Assembly: GCA_021816935.1 (NCBI GenBank)
Contig: JAKAWR010000002.1
Span: 67,039-131,038, forward strand
Origin: Actinomycetes bacterium
GTDB taxonomy: Bacteria > Actinomycetota > Acidimicrobiia > Acidimicrobiales > JAMCPL01
Length of the DNA: 64,000 nucleotides
Reading direction: 5' to 3'
Below the pieces are notes generated by a model, which was given only the letters and a program-made list of their open reading frames with translations, had not been told where the DNA came from and did no database searches. The position numbers and the translations under genes were made by a program. Position 1 is the first letter of the stretch. The number at the start of each line of letters is the position of its first letter. Positions 57,201-64,000 of the stretch are shown here, piece after piece.

Positions 57201-59788
57201 TCGAGACATGGGACACATCCACGCCTCCTCGCGCAGCAACCGGATCCACCGAAACGCATCGCACCACGCCGTCCGGGGGTAGAACACCGCAGATAGGTCA
57301 GCCTTCCAGTACCGAAAGAGGCCTCCTCTCCGGAATCCACGTCCACCTCTTCGAGTCCACTGCAAAAGCGACAAGCGGCCTGGCGCGGGGAGGTCGCCTG
57401 TTGCTGGAGGCTCTTCAATCCTCCGGGGCGTCGGTGGAGCCGGCACGCTATAGGGACGCCAAGGGCCGGCTGGCGCCCGAGAGACCGGGATTACCGGCTG
57501 GGACCCGCTTTCACGCGGACATGATCGCGGTGGACCTCATAGAGGTCGCCCGTGCCATTTCCTCCGGTGACCCCCTGCCGGGCTGTCCGGATGGTTACCG
57601 GATTGCAAGCTGGCACTGGGAGGTTGACGCCCTCCCACCGCACCTTGTCGCTGCAATGGACCTCGTTGACGAAGTATGGGTACACAGCGAGTTCGAAAGG
57701 CTGGCCTTTGCAAGAGCTTCGCGGGGCCGGGTTAGAGTCGAGATCTTTCCCTATGCGGTCGCTAGCGATGGTACGGCGAACCGGTACTCGCGAGCGGCGC
57801 TTGGGTTGCCCGAAGGTTTCATCTTTCTGACGATGTTCGATTTCGCCTCGACAATCGCGCGAAAGAACCCCGAGGGGGCCATAAGGGCCTTCGCCCGCGC
57901 ATTCTCTCCCGGCGAAGGTCCGACCCTCGTCGTAAAGGCGAACGACAGGCACTCTCCTGCCGACTTCCGCAAACTGGCAGAAGCCGTCGGCGGCCGGGAC
58001 GACATAGTGCTCATAGTCGAGGAATGGAGCCGCGCTCTGGTTGAAGCCCTGCTCGAGAGCGCAGACTGCTACGTATCCCTGCACCGATCGGAGGGTTTCG
58101 GGCTCCCCATCGCCGAGGCCATGGCACTTGGCAAACCCGTCATCGCCACCGCCTATTCGGGGAACCTAGACTTCATGGACCCGGACAACTCGTATCTTGT
58201 TCCCTGCGGTTTCTCGACCATCCCGCGGGCTACCGGACCGTACCCGGAGGGCTTCATATGGGCCGAACCGAACCTTGCGGCCGCCGCCGATCTTATGCGG
58301 CACGCCTGGTCCGACCAGGATTCTGCGGCTGCCAAGGGAGGAAGGGCACGCAACACGATCCGGAGACGGTACTCCGCGGAACGGGCAACAGCATTTGTGA
58401 GAGCCAGGCTCGCGGCGATCGCGAACACTCCACAGGGATCTGCGGCTCGGTCCCACGCAGATCGAGAGCACCGATCTCGTCGAGGCATCCGGCTTGCAGA
58501 TCTTTACTCGGCCGGCACAGAGGCGAGCAAGCCTGCTATCCACGCTGGCCACAGCCCCGGCACGGGCACGGGCACGGGCACGGGCACGGGCGGAGCCGGT
58601 ACCATTCACCGGACACGTAGCGGCGACCTGCCGGAAGGGGTGGACATCATTGGACCAGGCACATCCACGAGAGGCTATCCGGCCCTCTTCGGCATCGTCG
58701 CGAACCTTCTTGCATCAGCCGGTTACCCATACTGCGAGGCAGACGGCAGCCCGATCCTGAAGCACGACACCGTCGTCCTGTTCAGGGATCCGGATTCGCT
58801 GGCCAATATCGCCATGCAGTGGGGCAGCGACTTCTTCGAGCGCTATGTCATCTGCTGTTTTGACTGGCCGCTGACCGTCCTTCCCGATCCACTGGCGAGA
58901 GGACTCCGCTACACGAACGAGATATGGGTACCTTCTCCGAATGCCCGGGTTGCGGTCGAGACCGCAGGTGCAGGCAAGCCAGTGATCGAGCTTTCGATCC
59001 CGCCTGATGCTGCGATCGCAATCCTGGCTGCGGTGTCGCCCGGTAGGGAGTTCGGCGCTCTCGGTGCCGACATACCCGCCACGCCGCTCGTTGCATGGGA
59101 CGAGGGCGGCTTCCTCCTCACGGTCGTGGACGGTAGCGATTCGTTCCAGCGCTCGAACCCGATAGGTGTCGTCGAGGCGTTCACAAAGGCATTCCCCGGA
59201 AGCGACGGCCCCCGACTCGTTGTCATGACCACGCGCAGTCCTTTGCGGAGAGATGACCGGAAAACGCTAACCGAAGCGACCGTGGACCGCGACGACATAG
59301 ACGTCACCGGACCGCACAACCTTTCCGAGGTTGGCAACGCTCTCCGGAACTGCTCAGCCTATATTTCTTTGCACCGGGCCATCGGTTACGACCTGCCTCT
59401 TGCAGCCGCGGTGGCACTCGGGAAACCGGTAATATCGACGGCATCTCCACGGGTGCCGCCGTGGCTCGCTACCGACTCGGGGACCGTCACTCTCATCCCC
59501 TACGACGAATCGACCGTCCCCGCGGGCTGCTGGCCCTACCCTGAGGGCGCGCCCTGGTCGGATCCCGACGCCGCCGCCGCCGCCGCCCTGGCTGACTTCT
59601 ACTCCCGCTGCGGCCAGCCTGACCGCGTGCCGGAACGATCGGGCGCACACACTGGTTCGCCTCCGCTGTCCTCAACGGCAGCTGCACCCACGAGCCCCTT
59701 GCCGCTCCCTGATTTGATCTCCTCCAGGCTGCGCTTCGCTCACGGTACGTACCTGAGGGCGAGGCACCTCCTCGCCGGTGGACGGTAG
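54212..59788 (+). CDS. 1858-residue multi-domain glycosyltransferase
   Basis: Domains in order: (1) a GT-A-like domain (about 1-230) with DLVIVMDDHTLLP; (2) a GT2 domain (about 295-480) with CLITKNEEANLPRCLDAL, VIYDTGSTDRT and WVDADEE; (3) a helical, TPR-like region (about 490-800); (4) a third GT-A-like fold (about 815-960) with EIIVVDDSRAA and HLGIAGGLRAG; (5) a GT4 domain (about 1040-1415) with the EX7E motif SEGFGLPIAEAMALGKPVIAT; (6) a Gly/Thr linker coded by a hexamer repeat (about 1450-1460); (7) a second GT4-like domain (about 1475-1810) in which the same site reads AIGYDLPLAAAVALGKPVIST. Both glutamates are lost there, so that domain is probably inactive or only binds sugar. Divergent from fliC, it is a candidate flagellin or surface-glycan glycosyltransferase. 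The GTG start has GGAGAGGGG a little far upstream. Confidence 0.85.
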   Translation: MTPRVRPPIRLVLLTGSDWEQTQRCLDTLNPSLDPARDKLVALESGQGPPVDSGRLTLYTWVTRSSDESDRAAPGTSRVPALNRAITGLGLHEGDLVIVMDDHTLLPAPSLNRLVAAVSSGDWHAAAPYFPRGSTLLHFDETDPGSLAAIWRNWSAARQSRVLPAERLRPYCLVFTAELLLASRPLDERFIRVDSALEDLVQRAATTAGSIGVVHGALAYHRPVYDWKPGPDLQPAASDLSLRGPKPGAVPPGLGAGDSGSTALPSGDPSGSALAADSALFVAIHGRPPVSATTQLISACLITKNEEANLPRCLDALYGFVDEVVIYDTGSTDRTIGLARAREASVFEGYWDDDFSRARNAALAHCGGEWILWVDADEEVVLTDRPAEVRSIIASSPPAIEGYLIHIDNLEGSGTTSVLTHPAARLFRSERCHWSGRLHEQITLREATAGRAPILVEFPKVRLTHYGYLDTLVKERDKGGRNVRIAEKELEDRSERDRTYMQTSLARSVSMEGDLDRALALSRDAARSATDPTTRRLALRTSAATLAAMGRMDEALEEVNELRLASGNPVTADMIEVGMLLAIGEGEAALAVAETLIARGRQVDDDMFEYKPEQFLGARAAALRLLERHGEAADCLLETLRNGEFLDAHMGDLLGDLHKAGRSVAEIATALPASKLVGFMGQVRQLPPEEADEILEACYNRFQRSSRSLRVVLAAASKTAEELPIARTLEWAARVRRFGVPAGDPLLALATNVSRPLPDRALAAATCCRAFGDPDAVLSLRRVVSASRRVGGGVAAEVLELVKQISPGTLARSRLEASAVVYVTQDAGGTGRTEALLDGLLDAVADGRIEIIVVDDSRAATPGGEPDIGTAGPVGLRDGRESPEYAAGSVRVHRTDRHLGIAGGLRAGTELARAEYVVLLINRSQVTDSGLARLIETLDRDDSTPAVAFPTGAAGADDGASKDNGLATVGGGTPGDGPTSDSPACTVGIIARKGALIETWDTSTPPRAATGSTETHRTTPSGGRTPQIGQPSSTERGLLSGIHVHLFESTAKATSGLARGGRLLLEALQSSGASVEPARYRDAKGRLAPERPGLPAGTRFHADMIAVDLIEVARAISSGDPLPGCPDGYRIASWHWEVDALPPHLVAAMDLVDEVWVHSEFERLAFARASRGRVRVEIFPYAVASDGTANRYSRAALGLPEGFIFLTMFDFASTIARKNPEGAIRAFARAFSPGEGPTLVVKANDRHSPADFRKLAEAVGGRDDIVLIVEEWSRALVEALLESADCYVSLHRSEGFGLPIAEAMALGKPVIATAYSGNLDFMDPDNSYLVPCGFSTIPRATGPYPEGFIWAEPNLAAAADLMRHAWSDQDSAAAKGGRARNTIRRRYSAERATAFVRARLAAIANTPQGSAARSHADREHRSRRGIRLADLYSAGTEASKPAIHAGHSPGTGTGTGTGTGGAGTIHRTRSGDLPEGVDIIGPGTSTRGYPALFGIVANLLASAGYPYCEADGSPILKHDTVVLFRDPDSLANIAMQWGSDFFERYVICCFDWPLTVLPDPLARGLRYTNEIWVPSPNARVAVETAGAGKPVIELSIPPDAAIAILAAVSPGREFGALGADIPATPLVAWDEGGFLLTVVDGSDSFQRSNPIGVVEAFTKAFPGSDGPRLVVMTTRSPLRRDDRKTLTEATVDRDDIDVTGPHNLSEVGNALRNCSAYISLHRAIGYDLPLAAAVALGKPVISTASPRVPPWLATDSGTVTLIPYDESTVPAGCWPYPEGAPWSDPDAAAAAALADFYSRCGQPDRVPERSGAHTGSPPLSSTAAAPTSPLPLPDLISSRLRFAHGTYLRARHLLAGGR
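58559..58590 (+). repeat. Hexanucleotide tandem repeat (GGCACG)n in the glycosyltransferase gene
   Basis: Five perfect units code Gly-Thr dipeptides in the linker between the two GT4 domains. Changes in copy number keep the frame and alter only linker length. Confidence 0.85.
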
Positions 59789-59841
59789 CCCACTACCGGC
59801 CATCCCGGTGAGCCTCCGCCGAGGCCCTGAAGGCCCGCTCG

Positions 59842-61377
59842 TTACGCCACGAAGCCCTGCTTGACGTGGTTCGTGGGAGGCACCTTCACAGCGTCGAAAT
59901 AGCACGTAACAAGGTCGCCCATCCAGGTTGCGTCGGCACCCATGAAGATGAACAAGCGCCGGGCGATGCCTTCTTCGCCCCCTCTCGACCGCTCGGCTAC
60001 CAACCCATCGGCAATGGCCGCCGCCAGCTTCCGGTGCAACTCAGCCAGGTCGTCTGTCTCCTCGGGGAATACCACTCCGTCGGAGCTGGCAACAGGCATC
60101 CCCCCGGCGAAAGCATCCACAATGAATACGTCGGCGAGCCCGTACATCTGGGCACCCACGACATTGCACCTGGCAGGCAGGTCTTCGGGAAGGCCAAACG
60201 CCCCGCCGACAAAGCTTTCGTGGACGAGGAGAGTCACCTCCGGCATGGCGACATGGAGAAAGCCCGACAGCAGCGACACGAGTGCGGTGTTCCTCCCGAC
60301 ATAGGCGATCACCGAGGACGGCGGCTGGCACCAGATGAGATTCGCTAGGTGCGGAAATGCGTGCTCAACGTCGTAGAGCTGCAGATGATCGAAGGCAGGC
60401 TGCCCGTAGACAACCTCCCTCGTGTACGGCTGCAGCTCGCCCGGAAGAAGATGCCGCATCACGTCCGCGAACTGCGCCCGCCCGCCGCCGTCAAGCCTCA
60501 CCTCCTCCAGCTCTTCGCCGGCCATGCCCCACGTATCTCCCTGGTCCGGCAGGAGTGGCGTTTGCAAACCTAACACGAAGCGGCTGAAGTCGTTTCCATC
60601 CGAGTGGGGTCTGTGATGAAGCGGCGGTATACGCGTGTGGCTGCAGTGGTAACAAAAGACGTTGTCGACCAGCGACCTCGTGACGCTATTGAGGAGGTAC
60701 AGCCGAGCAGCGACGTTGGAATCGGTATGCCAGGCACGCACCATCTCCTCGTTCATCCCTCCGATCTCGAAAAACTGGCTGCGCAGTATCAGCTGGAAGT
60801 CGCCCGGACTGTCGTAAAGGCAGTATGGCGCGGTCGCGATCGCCTCGTTGAGATGCAGGTCTGATCCCAGGGTCCTCAAGGCAGCTATGGTGCCCCGCGG
60901 ATCAAGGCGGTCGAAAGACTCCCAGAGGGCCTCGGGTAACTCGAAGCGGGGCGTCTCGTAGAAACCGTCGGCAAGCTCCGCGACCACGCTCGACAGCGAG
61001 CGTGTAGCGTCGCGCACCACCAACGCCACGTCGGAGTTGGTAGAGAGTATCCAGCGGTTCTCGGGATTGGAACGGCGGATGGCTACGTTGCGGCTCAGGG
61101 CGTCCAGTGCGGGAAGCGTCGATCCTCTCTTGTGGCGGTCGTAGGCAGCCGGTCTTATCCGGATTGCACGCAGCAGGCTCCTTGCCCTCTCCGTCAGGGT
61201 GTCGGCAATCGCCTCGGGAAAGGTCGGCGTAAGATCCGGGGTGTTGCAGTCGACGAAGATGATCTCGTCCGCAGGATCGTCCAGTACCTCGGCGAGCGCG
61301 TTGATACTGATAGCGGCTCTCTTGTGCAGGTTGTAGCTGTAGGAGTCGTTCCTGCCGTACATCACGACCGAAATCAC
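59842..61377 (-). CDS. Glycosyltransferase-like protein, tandem copy 1
   Basis: A 511-residue protein whose N-terminus resembles a GT-A nucleotide-sugar fold: VISVVMYGRNDSYSYNLHKRAAISINAL, DEIIFVDCNTPD and a later WILSTNSDV. The second half (YVGRNTALVSLLSGFLHVAMPEVTLLVHESFVGGAFG, VFIVDAFAGGMPVASSDG) is unfamiliar. The ORF track starts at 61386. The alignment with copy 2 (TGACAGGA - 8 nt - GTGATTTCG in both) places the start at GTG 61377, giving two genes of exactly 1536 bp. It is nearly identical to copy 2 over most of its length but differs in short blocks and in the last 60 residues (ending HVKQGFVA). It may act in glycosylation with the 1858-residue protein. Confidence 0.75.
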   Translation of the reverse strand: MISVVMYGRNDSYSYNLHKRAAISINALAEVLDDPADEIIFVDCNTPDLTPTFPEAIADTLTERARSLLRAIRIRPAAYDRHKRGSTLPALDALSRNVAIRRSNPENRWILSTNSDVALVVRDATRSLSSVVAELADGFYETPRFELPEALWESFDRLDPRGTIAALRTLGSDLHLNEAIATAPYCLYDSPGDFQLILRSQFFEIGGMNEEMVRAWHTDSNVAARLYLLNSVTRSLVDNVFCYHCSHTRIPPLHHRPHSDGNDFSRFVLGLQTPLLPDQGDTWGMAGEELEEVRLDGGGRAQFADVMRHLLPGELQPYTREVVYGQPAFDHLQLYDVEHAFPHLANLIWCQPPSSVIAYVGRNTALVSLLSGFLHVAMPEVTLLVHESFVGGAFGLPEDLPARCNVVGAQMYGLADVFIVDAFAGGMPVASSDGVVFPEETDDLAELHRKLAAAIADGLVAERSRGGEEGIARRLFIFMGADATWMGDLVTCYFDAVKVPPTNHVKQGFVA

Positions 61378-61417
61378 GAAACACATCCTGTCACGTGGCT
61401 ACGTCCTCGAAGATGAC

Positions 61418-62953
61418 TCATACGACAGCCGCCGGGTAGCAGTGGTGGGCGAGCGGTGCACTCGCAAGGTCATAGCTGCCCCATACGAATGAGTCCAGCG
61501 TCGCACCACCATAAGGCGCTATCAATCCCATAAAAATGAAAAGTCTATTCCCCCCGGCAACCTGGCGTGCCCGTTCGTCGTCTGCAGCGTCACTTGCCGC
61601 CTGTATCAGCTTCCGGTGCAACTCAGCCAGGTCGTCTGTCTCCTCGGGGAATACCACTCCGTCGGAGCTGGCAACAGGCATCCCCCCGGCGAAAGCATCC
61701 ACAATGAATACGTCGGCAAGCTCGTACATCTGGGCACCCACGACATTGCACCTGGCAGGCAGGTCTTCGGGAAGGCCAAACGCCCCGCCGACAAAGCTTT
61801 CGTGGACGAGGAGAGTCACCTCCGGCATGGCGACATGGAGAAAGCCCGACAGCAGCGACACGAGTGCGGTGTTCCTCCCGACATAGGCGATCACCGAGGA
61901 CGGCGGCTGGCACCAGATGAGATTCGCTAGGTGCGGAAATGCGTGCTCAACGTCGTAGAGCTGCAGGTGGCTATTGACCACCCATACGTCGGTGGTGTAC
62001 GGCTGCAGCTCGCCCGGAAGAAGATGCCGCATCACGTCCGCGAACTGCGCCCGCCCGCCGCCGGCAAGCCTCACCTCCTCCAACTCTTCGCCGGCCATGC
62101 CCCACGTATCTCCCTGATCCGGCTGGTCGGCCCGCTCCACGTCAAAAACGAACCTGTATACGTCGTTCTCCTCGGATCCGGCCTCGTGATGAAGCGGCGG
62201 CATGCGCGTGTGACTGCAGTGGTAACAAAAGACGTTGTCGACCAACGACCTCGTGGCGCTATTGAGGAGGTACAGCCGGACAGCGACGTTGGAATCGGCA
62301 TGCCAGGCACGCACCATCTCCTCGTTCATCCCTCCGATCTCGAAAAGCTGGCTGCGCAGCATCAGCTGGAAATCGCCAGGGGCGTCGTAGAGCATTGCCG
62401 GCAACCCGCCGGCCATCGCCTCGTTCAGGTGAAGCGCAGGGCCAAGGGTCCTCAAAGCAGCTATGGTGCCCCGCGGATCAAGGCGGTCGAAAGACTCCCA
62501 GAGGGCCTCGGGCACCTCGAAACGGGGCGTCGCGTAATAGTCATCGGCAAGCTCCGCGACCACGCTCGACAGCGAGCGTGTCGCGTCGCGCACCACCAAC
62601 ACCACATCGGAGTTGGTAGAGAGTATCCAGCGGTTCTCGGGATTGGAACGGCGGATGGCTACGTTGCGGCTCAGGGCGTCCAGTGCGGGAAGCGTCGATC
62701 CTCTCTTGTGGCGGTCGTAGGCAGCCGGTCTTATCCGGATTGCACGCAGCAGGCTCCTTGCCCTCTCCGTCAGGGTGTCGGCAATCGCCTCGGGAAAGGT
62801 CGGCGTAAGATCCGGGGTGTTGCAGTCGACGAAGATGATCTCGTCCGCAGGATCGTCCAGTACCTCGGCGAGCGCGTTGATACTGATAGCGGCTCTCTTG
62901 TGCAGGTTGTAGCTGTAGGAGTCGTTCCTGCCGTACATCACGACCGAAATCAC
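61418..62953 (-). CDS. Glycosyltransferase-like protein, tandem copy 2
   Basis: A paralogue of copy 1, same length (1536 bp), offset 1576 bp. The GTG start has CAGGAG 8 nt upstream. The N-terminal 200 residues and the block FPHLANLIWCQPPSSVIAYVGRN to HRKL are almost identical to copy 1. Differences cluster at about residues 205-215, 265-290, 335-350 and the C-terminus (ending CYPAAVV). This mosaic suggests recent duplication with gene conversion, and the variable blocks may set specificity. Confidence 0.75.
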   Translation of the reverse strand: MISVVMYGRNDSYSYNLHKRAAISINALAEVLDDPADEIIFVDCNTPDLTPTFPEAIADTLTERARSLLRAIRIRPAAYDRHKRGSTLPALDALSRNVAIRRSNPENRWILSTNSDVVLVVRDATRSLSSVVAELADDYYATPRFEVPEALWESFDRLDPRGTIAALRTLGPALHLNEAMAGGLPAMLYDAPGDFQLMLRSQLFEIGGMNEEMVRAWHADSNVAVRLYLLNSATRSLVDNVFCYHCSHTRMPPLHHEAGSEENDVYRFVFDVERADQPDQGDTWGMAGEELEEVRLAGGGRAQFADVMRHLLPGELQPYTTDVWVVNSHLQLYDVEHAFPHLANLIWCQPPSSVIAYVGRNTALVSLLSGFLHVAMPEVTLLVHESFVGGAFGLPEDLPARCNVVGAQMYELADVFIVDAFAGGMPVASSDGVVFPEETDDLAELHRKLIQAASDAADDERARQVAGGNRLFIFMGLIAPYGGATLDSFVWGSYDLASAPLAHHCYPAAVV

Positions 62954-63037
62954 GCAATTGCTCCTGTCAGCCCGCGAAACTGATTGCCAAGTGCTGACGA
63001 CTACGGTCGACAGTACCAGCCGAGATACGGGCTCCGT

Positions 63038-63166
63038 TCATGTCGCGAACCTGGCTGCCAGGTTCGCGGGGAAAGGATCGTCGTGGGCGAGCACCGCCAA
63101 GTCCCCGATCCAGGCCAATTCCACGTCTTCCCTGCTCGCTATCTCGGGAGACGCGCGATCCTTCAC
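63038..63166 (-). CDS. Small ORF (42 aa) coupled to the methyltransferase gene
   Basis: GTG 63166 overlaps the methyltransferase stop (GTGA). The frame reads MKDRASPEIASREDVELAWI, then GDLAVLAHDDPFPANLAARFAT and stop. Codon use is like that of the neighbours. WIGDLAV resembles WMGDLVT near the end of copy 1, so it might be a remnant of a third glycosyltransferase-like gene. It is too short for the ORF track; real expression is unproven. Confidence 0.4.
   Translation of the reverse strand: MKDRASPEIASREDVELAWIGDLAVLAHDDPFPANLAARFAT
63044..63068 (-). terminator. Hairpin at the end of the methyltransferase unit
   Basis: CGCGAACCTGG - CTG - CCAGGTTCGCG, an 11-bp perfect stem with a 3-nt loop. 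It overlaps the last codons of the 42-residue ORF and precedes the glycosyltransferase copy 2. Confidence 0.55.
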
Positions 63167-63990
63167 GCGTCACCCCTCTTTGCGATAACCGCATAGTCCA
63201 TGCAACCCCGGCGATTCGCTTCGAGGTCCCCAACGGGTGCCGGAAACACAACTTCTGCCCGGTCGAAACCAATTTCCCTGCACATGGTGACCGCTACTTC
63301 GGGATAGATGGGCAGCCTGTGGCTGGGATCCGTGGCAAAGAACCGGAAGGCCCCCAGGAAGTGGGGATTCAGAGTCTCGAAAATCACGGAGCCTCCTGGT
63401 CGCACAACCCTCAGCGCCTCACGCAGGAACGCGAGGAGGGCACTGTAACCGAGATGTTCGACCACCTGAATGCTGATCACACTCCCGAAGGAGAACTCGG
63501 GCCGACCGGAGATATAGTCGACCATGTCGCCCTGCACAGCCTCGATTCCCGTGCGCTGGCAGTAGCTTATGCACTCGGCGTCGAGATCAACGCCGGTCGA
63601 GGCGATCCCTGCATCCCTCAGCGCTCGGAGAAGATCACCCCGGCCGCAGCCTGCATCGAGTACCGGATCCTGCCCGGCGAGGTACGAAACGTAAAAGCGG
63701 GCGCGTTCTCTTTTTTCAACCGGCGTTCCTCCGAAGAGGGCAGCGAAGCTCGCCGGACCAAAGCCCGCGGCCTCACCCAAGTTGCTCTGATATCCGATGA
63801 CCTCTCTGCCACTCTCATCTGTGTAACGAAGCCAGAGCCTCTGCGAGTCGGCATCACCGGGGCCGAACTGCAGCTGGGCAAAGACGGAATTGACCTGGGA
63901 CAAAATACCGTTGATCGACGTGCCCACAGCTCCCGTCACTCGCCCCTGGCTCGCCAAGCGCTGCTCGAGCTGTGCAATCATCCCAGACAT
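63163..63990 (-). CDS. Class I SAM-dependent methyltransferase, possibly continuing past the right edge
   Basis: The SAM-binding motif is VLDAGCGRGDLLRALRDAG, followed by TGVDLDAECISYC, VQGDMVDYI, VISIQVVEHLGY and LRVVRPGGSVIFETLNP. This is the family often found in surface-polysaccharide loci. The N-terminal 25 residues form a heptad-like helix (MIAQLEQRLASQ). The frame stays open to the last base of the window (…LAK before the first M), so the protein may be longer and the start at 63990 internal. It may methylate glycans built by the neighbouring glycosyltransferases. Confidence 0.8.
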   Translation of the reverse strand: MSGMIAQLEQRLASQGRVTGAVGTSINGILSQVNSVFAQLQFGPGDADSQRLWLRYTDESGREVIGYQSNLGEAAGFGPASFAALFGGTPVEKRERARFYVSYLAGQDPVLDAGCGRGDLLRALRDAGIASTGVDLDAECISYCQRTGIEAVQGDMVDYISGRPEFSFGSVISIQVVEHLGYSALLAFLREALRVVRPGGSVIFETLNPHFLGAFRFFATDPSHRLPIYPEVAVTMCREIGFDRAEVVFPAPVGDLEANRRGCMDYAVIAKRGDA

Positions 63991-64000
63991 CTTCGCCAGC

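Noticed and set aside
61931-62983. 350-aa plus-strand ORF opposite glycosyltransferase copy 2
   Set aside because: Shadow; the same frame pattern recurs opposite copy 1 because the genes are duplicates.

Overview
This window is high-GC DNA from a motile, monoderm-type bacterium, most likely an actinobacterium. The best guess is Acidimicrobiia, inferred from overall style and not from a phylogenetic marker. Type IV pilus genes occur without a secretin (PilQ), and flagellar genes occur without P- or L-ring genes (FlgI/FlgH). Several promoters look leaderless (TAnnnT box 7-9 nt before the start codon). Some hairpin terminators lack U-tracts, and PVRLADTR-type repeats of actinobacterial secreted proteins are present.

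Layout. (1) 1-4573: the 3' part of a very large repeat-built surface protein, open at the left edge. (2) 4671-7943: a YfhO-type membrane protein. (3) 7975-9310: two tandem type IV pilins on the minus strand. (4) 9515-10936: a polytopic membrane protein. (5) 10937-13093: an accessory patch holding extra copies of the pilO 3' end, a DUF4143-type AAA ATPase, an array of four 23-bp iterons at its promoter, and the end of an interspersed repeat. (6) 13094-22169, minus strand: the pilus motor and alignment operon, in transcription order a small coupled ORF, pilB, pilT, pilC, a pilM-pilN fusion and pilO. A divergent prepilin peptidase follows at 22443-23570. (7) Housekeeping genes acnA, a PIG-L/LmbE deacetylase, a second pilT and thiC (23646-30891). 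(8) 30943-48759, minus strand: a long flagellar basal-body, export and hook operon, in transcription order flgB, flgC, fliE, fliF, fliG, fliH, fliI, fliJ, a lytic transglycosylase, fliK, flgD, flgE, fliM, fliN, fliO, fliP, fliQ, fliR, flhB and a PilZ gene. (9) 49098-53989: a leaderless methyltransferase and the fliD-fliS-small protein operon, then the flagellin gene. (10) 54212-end: a glycosylation island with an 1858-residue multi-domain glycosyltransferase, two tandem near-identical glycosyltransferase-like genes and a methyltransferase that reaches the right edge.

How it fits together. The window encodes two surface appendages: type IV pili (two pilins, peptidase, extension and retraction ATPases, platform and alignment proteins) and a flagellum (rod, MS ring, export gate, switch, hook, cap and flagellin). 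A PilZ protein at the end of the flagellar operon suggests c-di-GMP control of motility. The glycosyltransferases and methyltransferases beside the Ser/Thr-rich flagellin suggest that flagellin is modified.

The most unusual part is the pilO locus. It carries three versions of the pilO 3' end and a DUF4143 ATPase, enclosed by about 240-bp direct repeats 1995 bp apart. Other departures from the family norm are a prepilin peptidase with no visible second catalytic aspartate, a PilM-PilN fusion, a PilT with an MshEN-like N-terminus, a glycosyltransferase whose second GT4 domain has lost both glutamates of the EX7E motif, and a small inverted-repeat element between fliO and fliP. No tRNA, rRNA, CRISPR array or intact transposase was seen.
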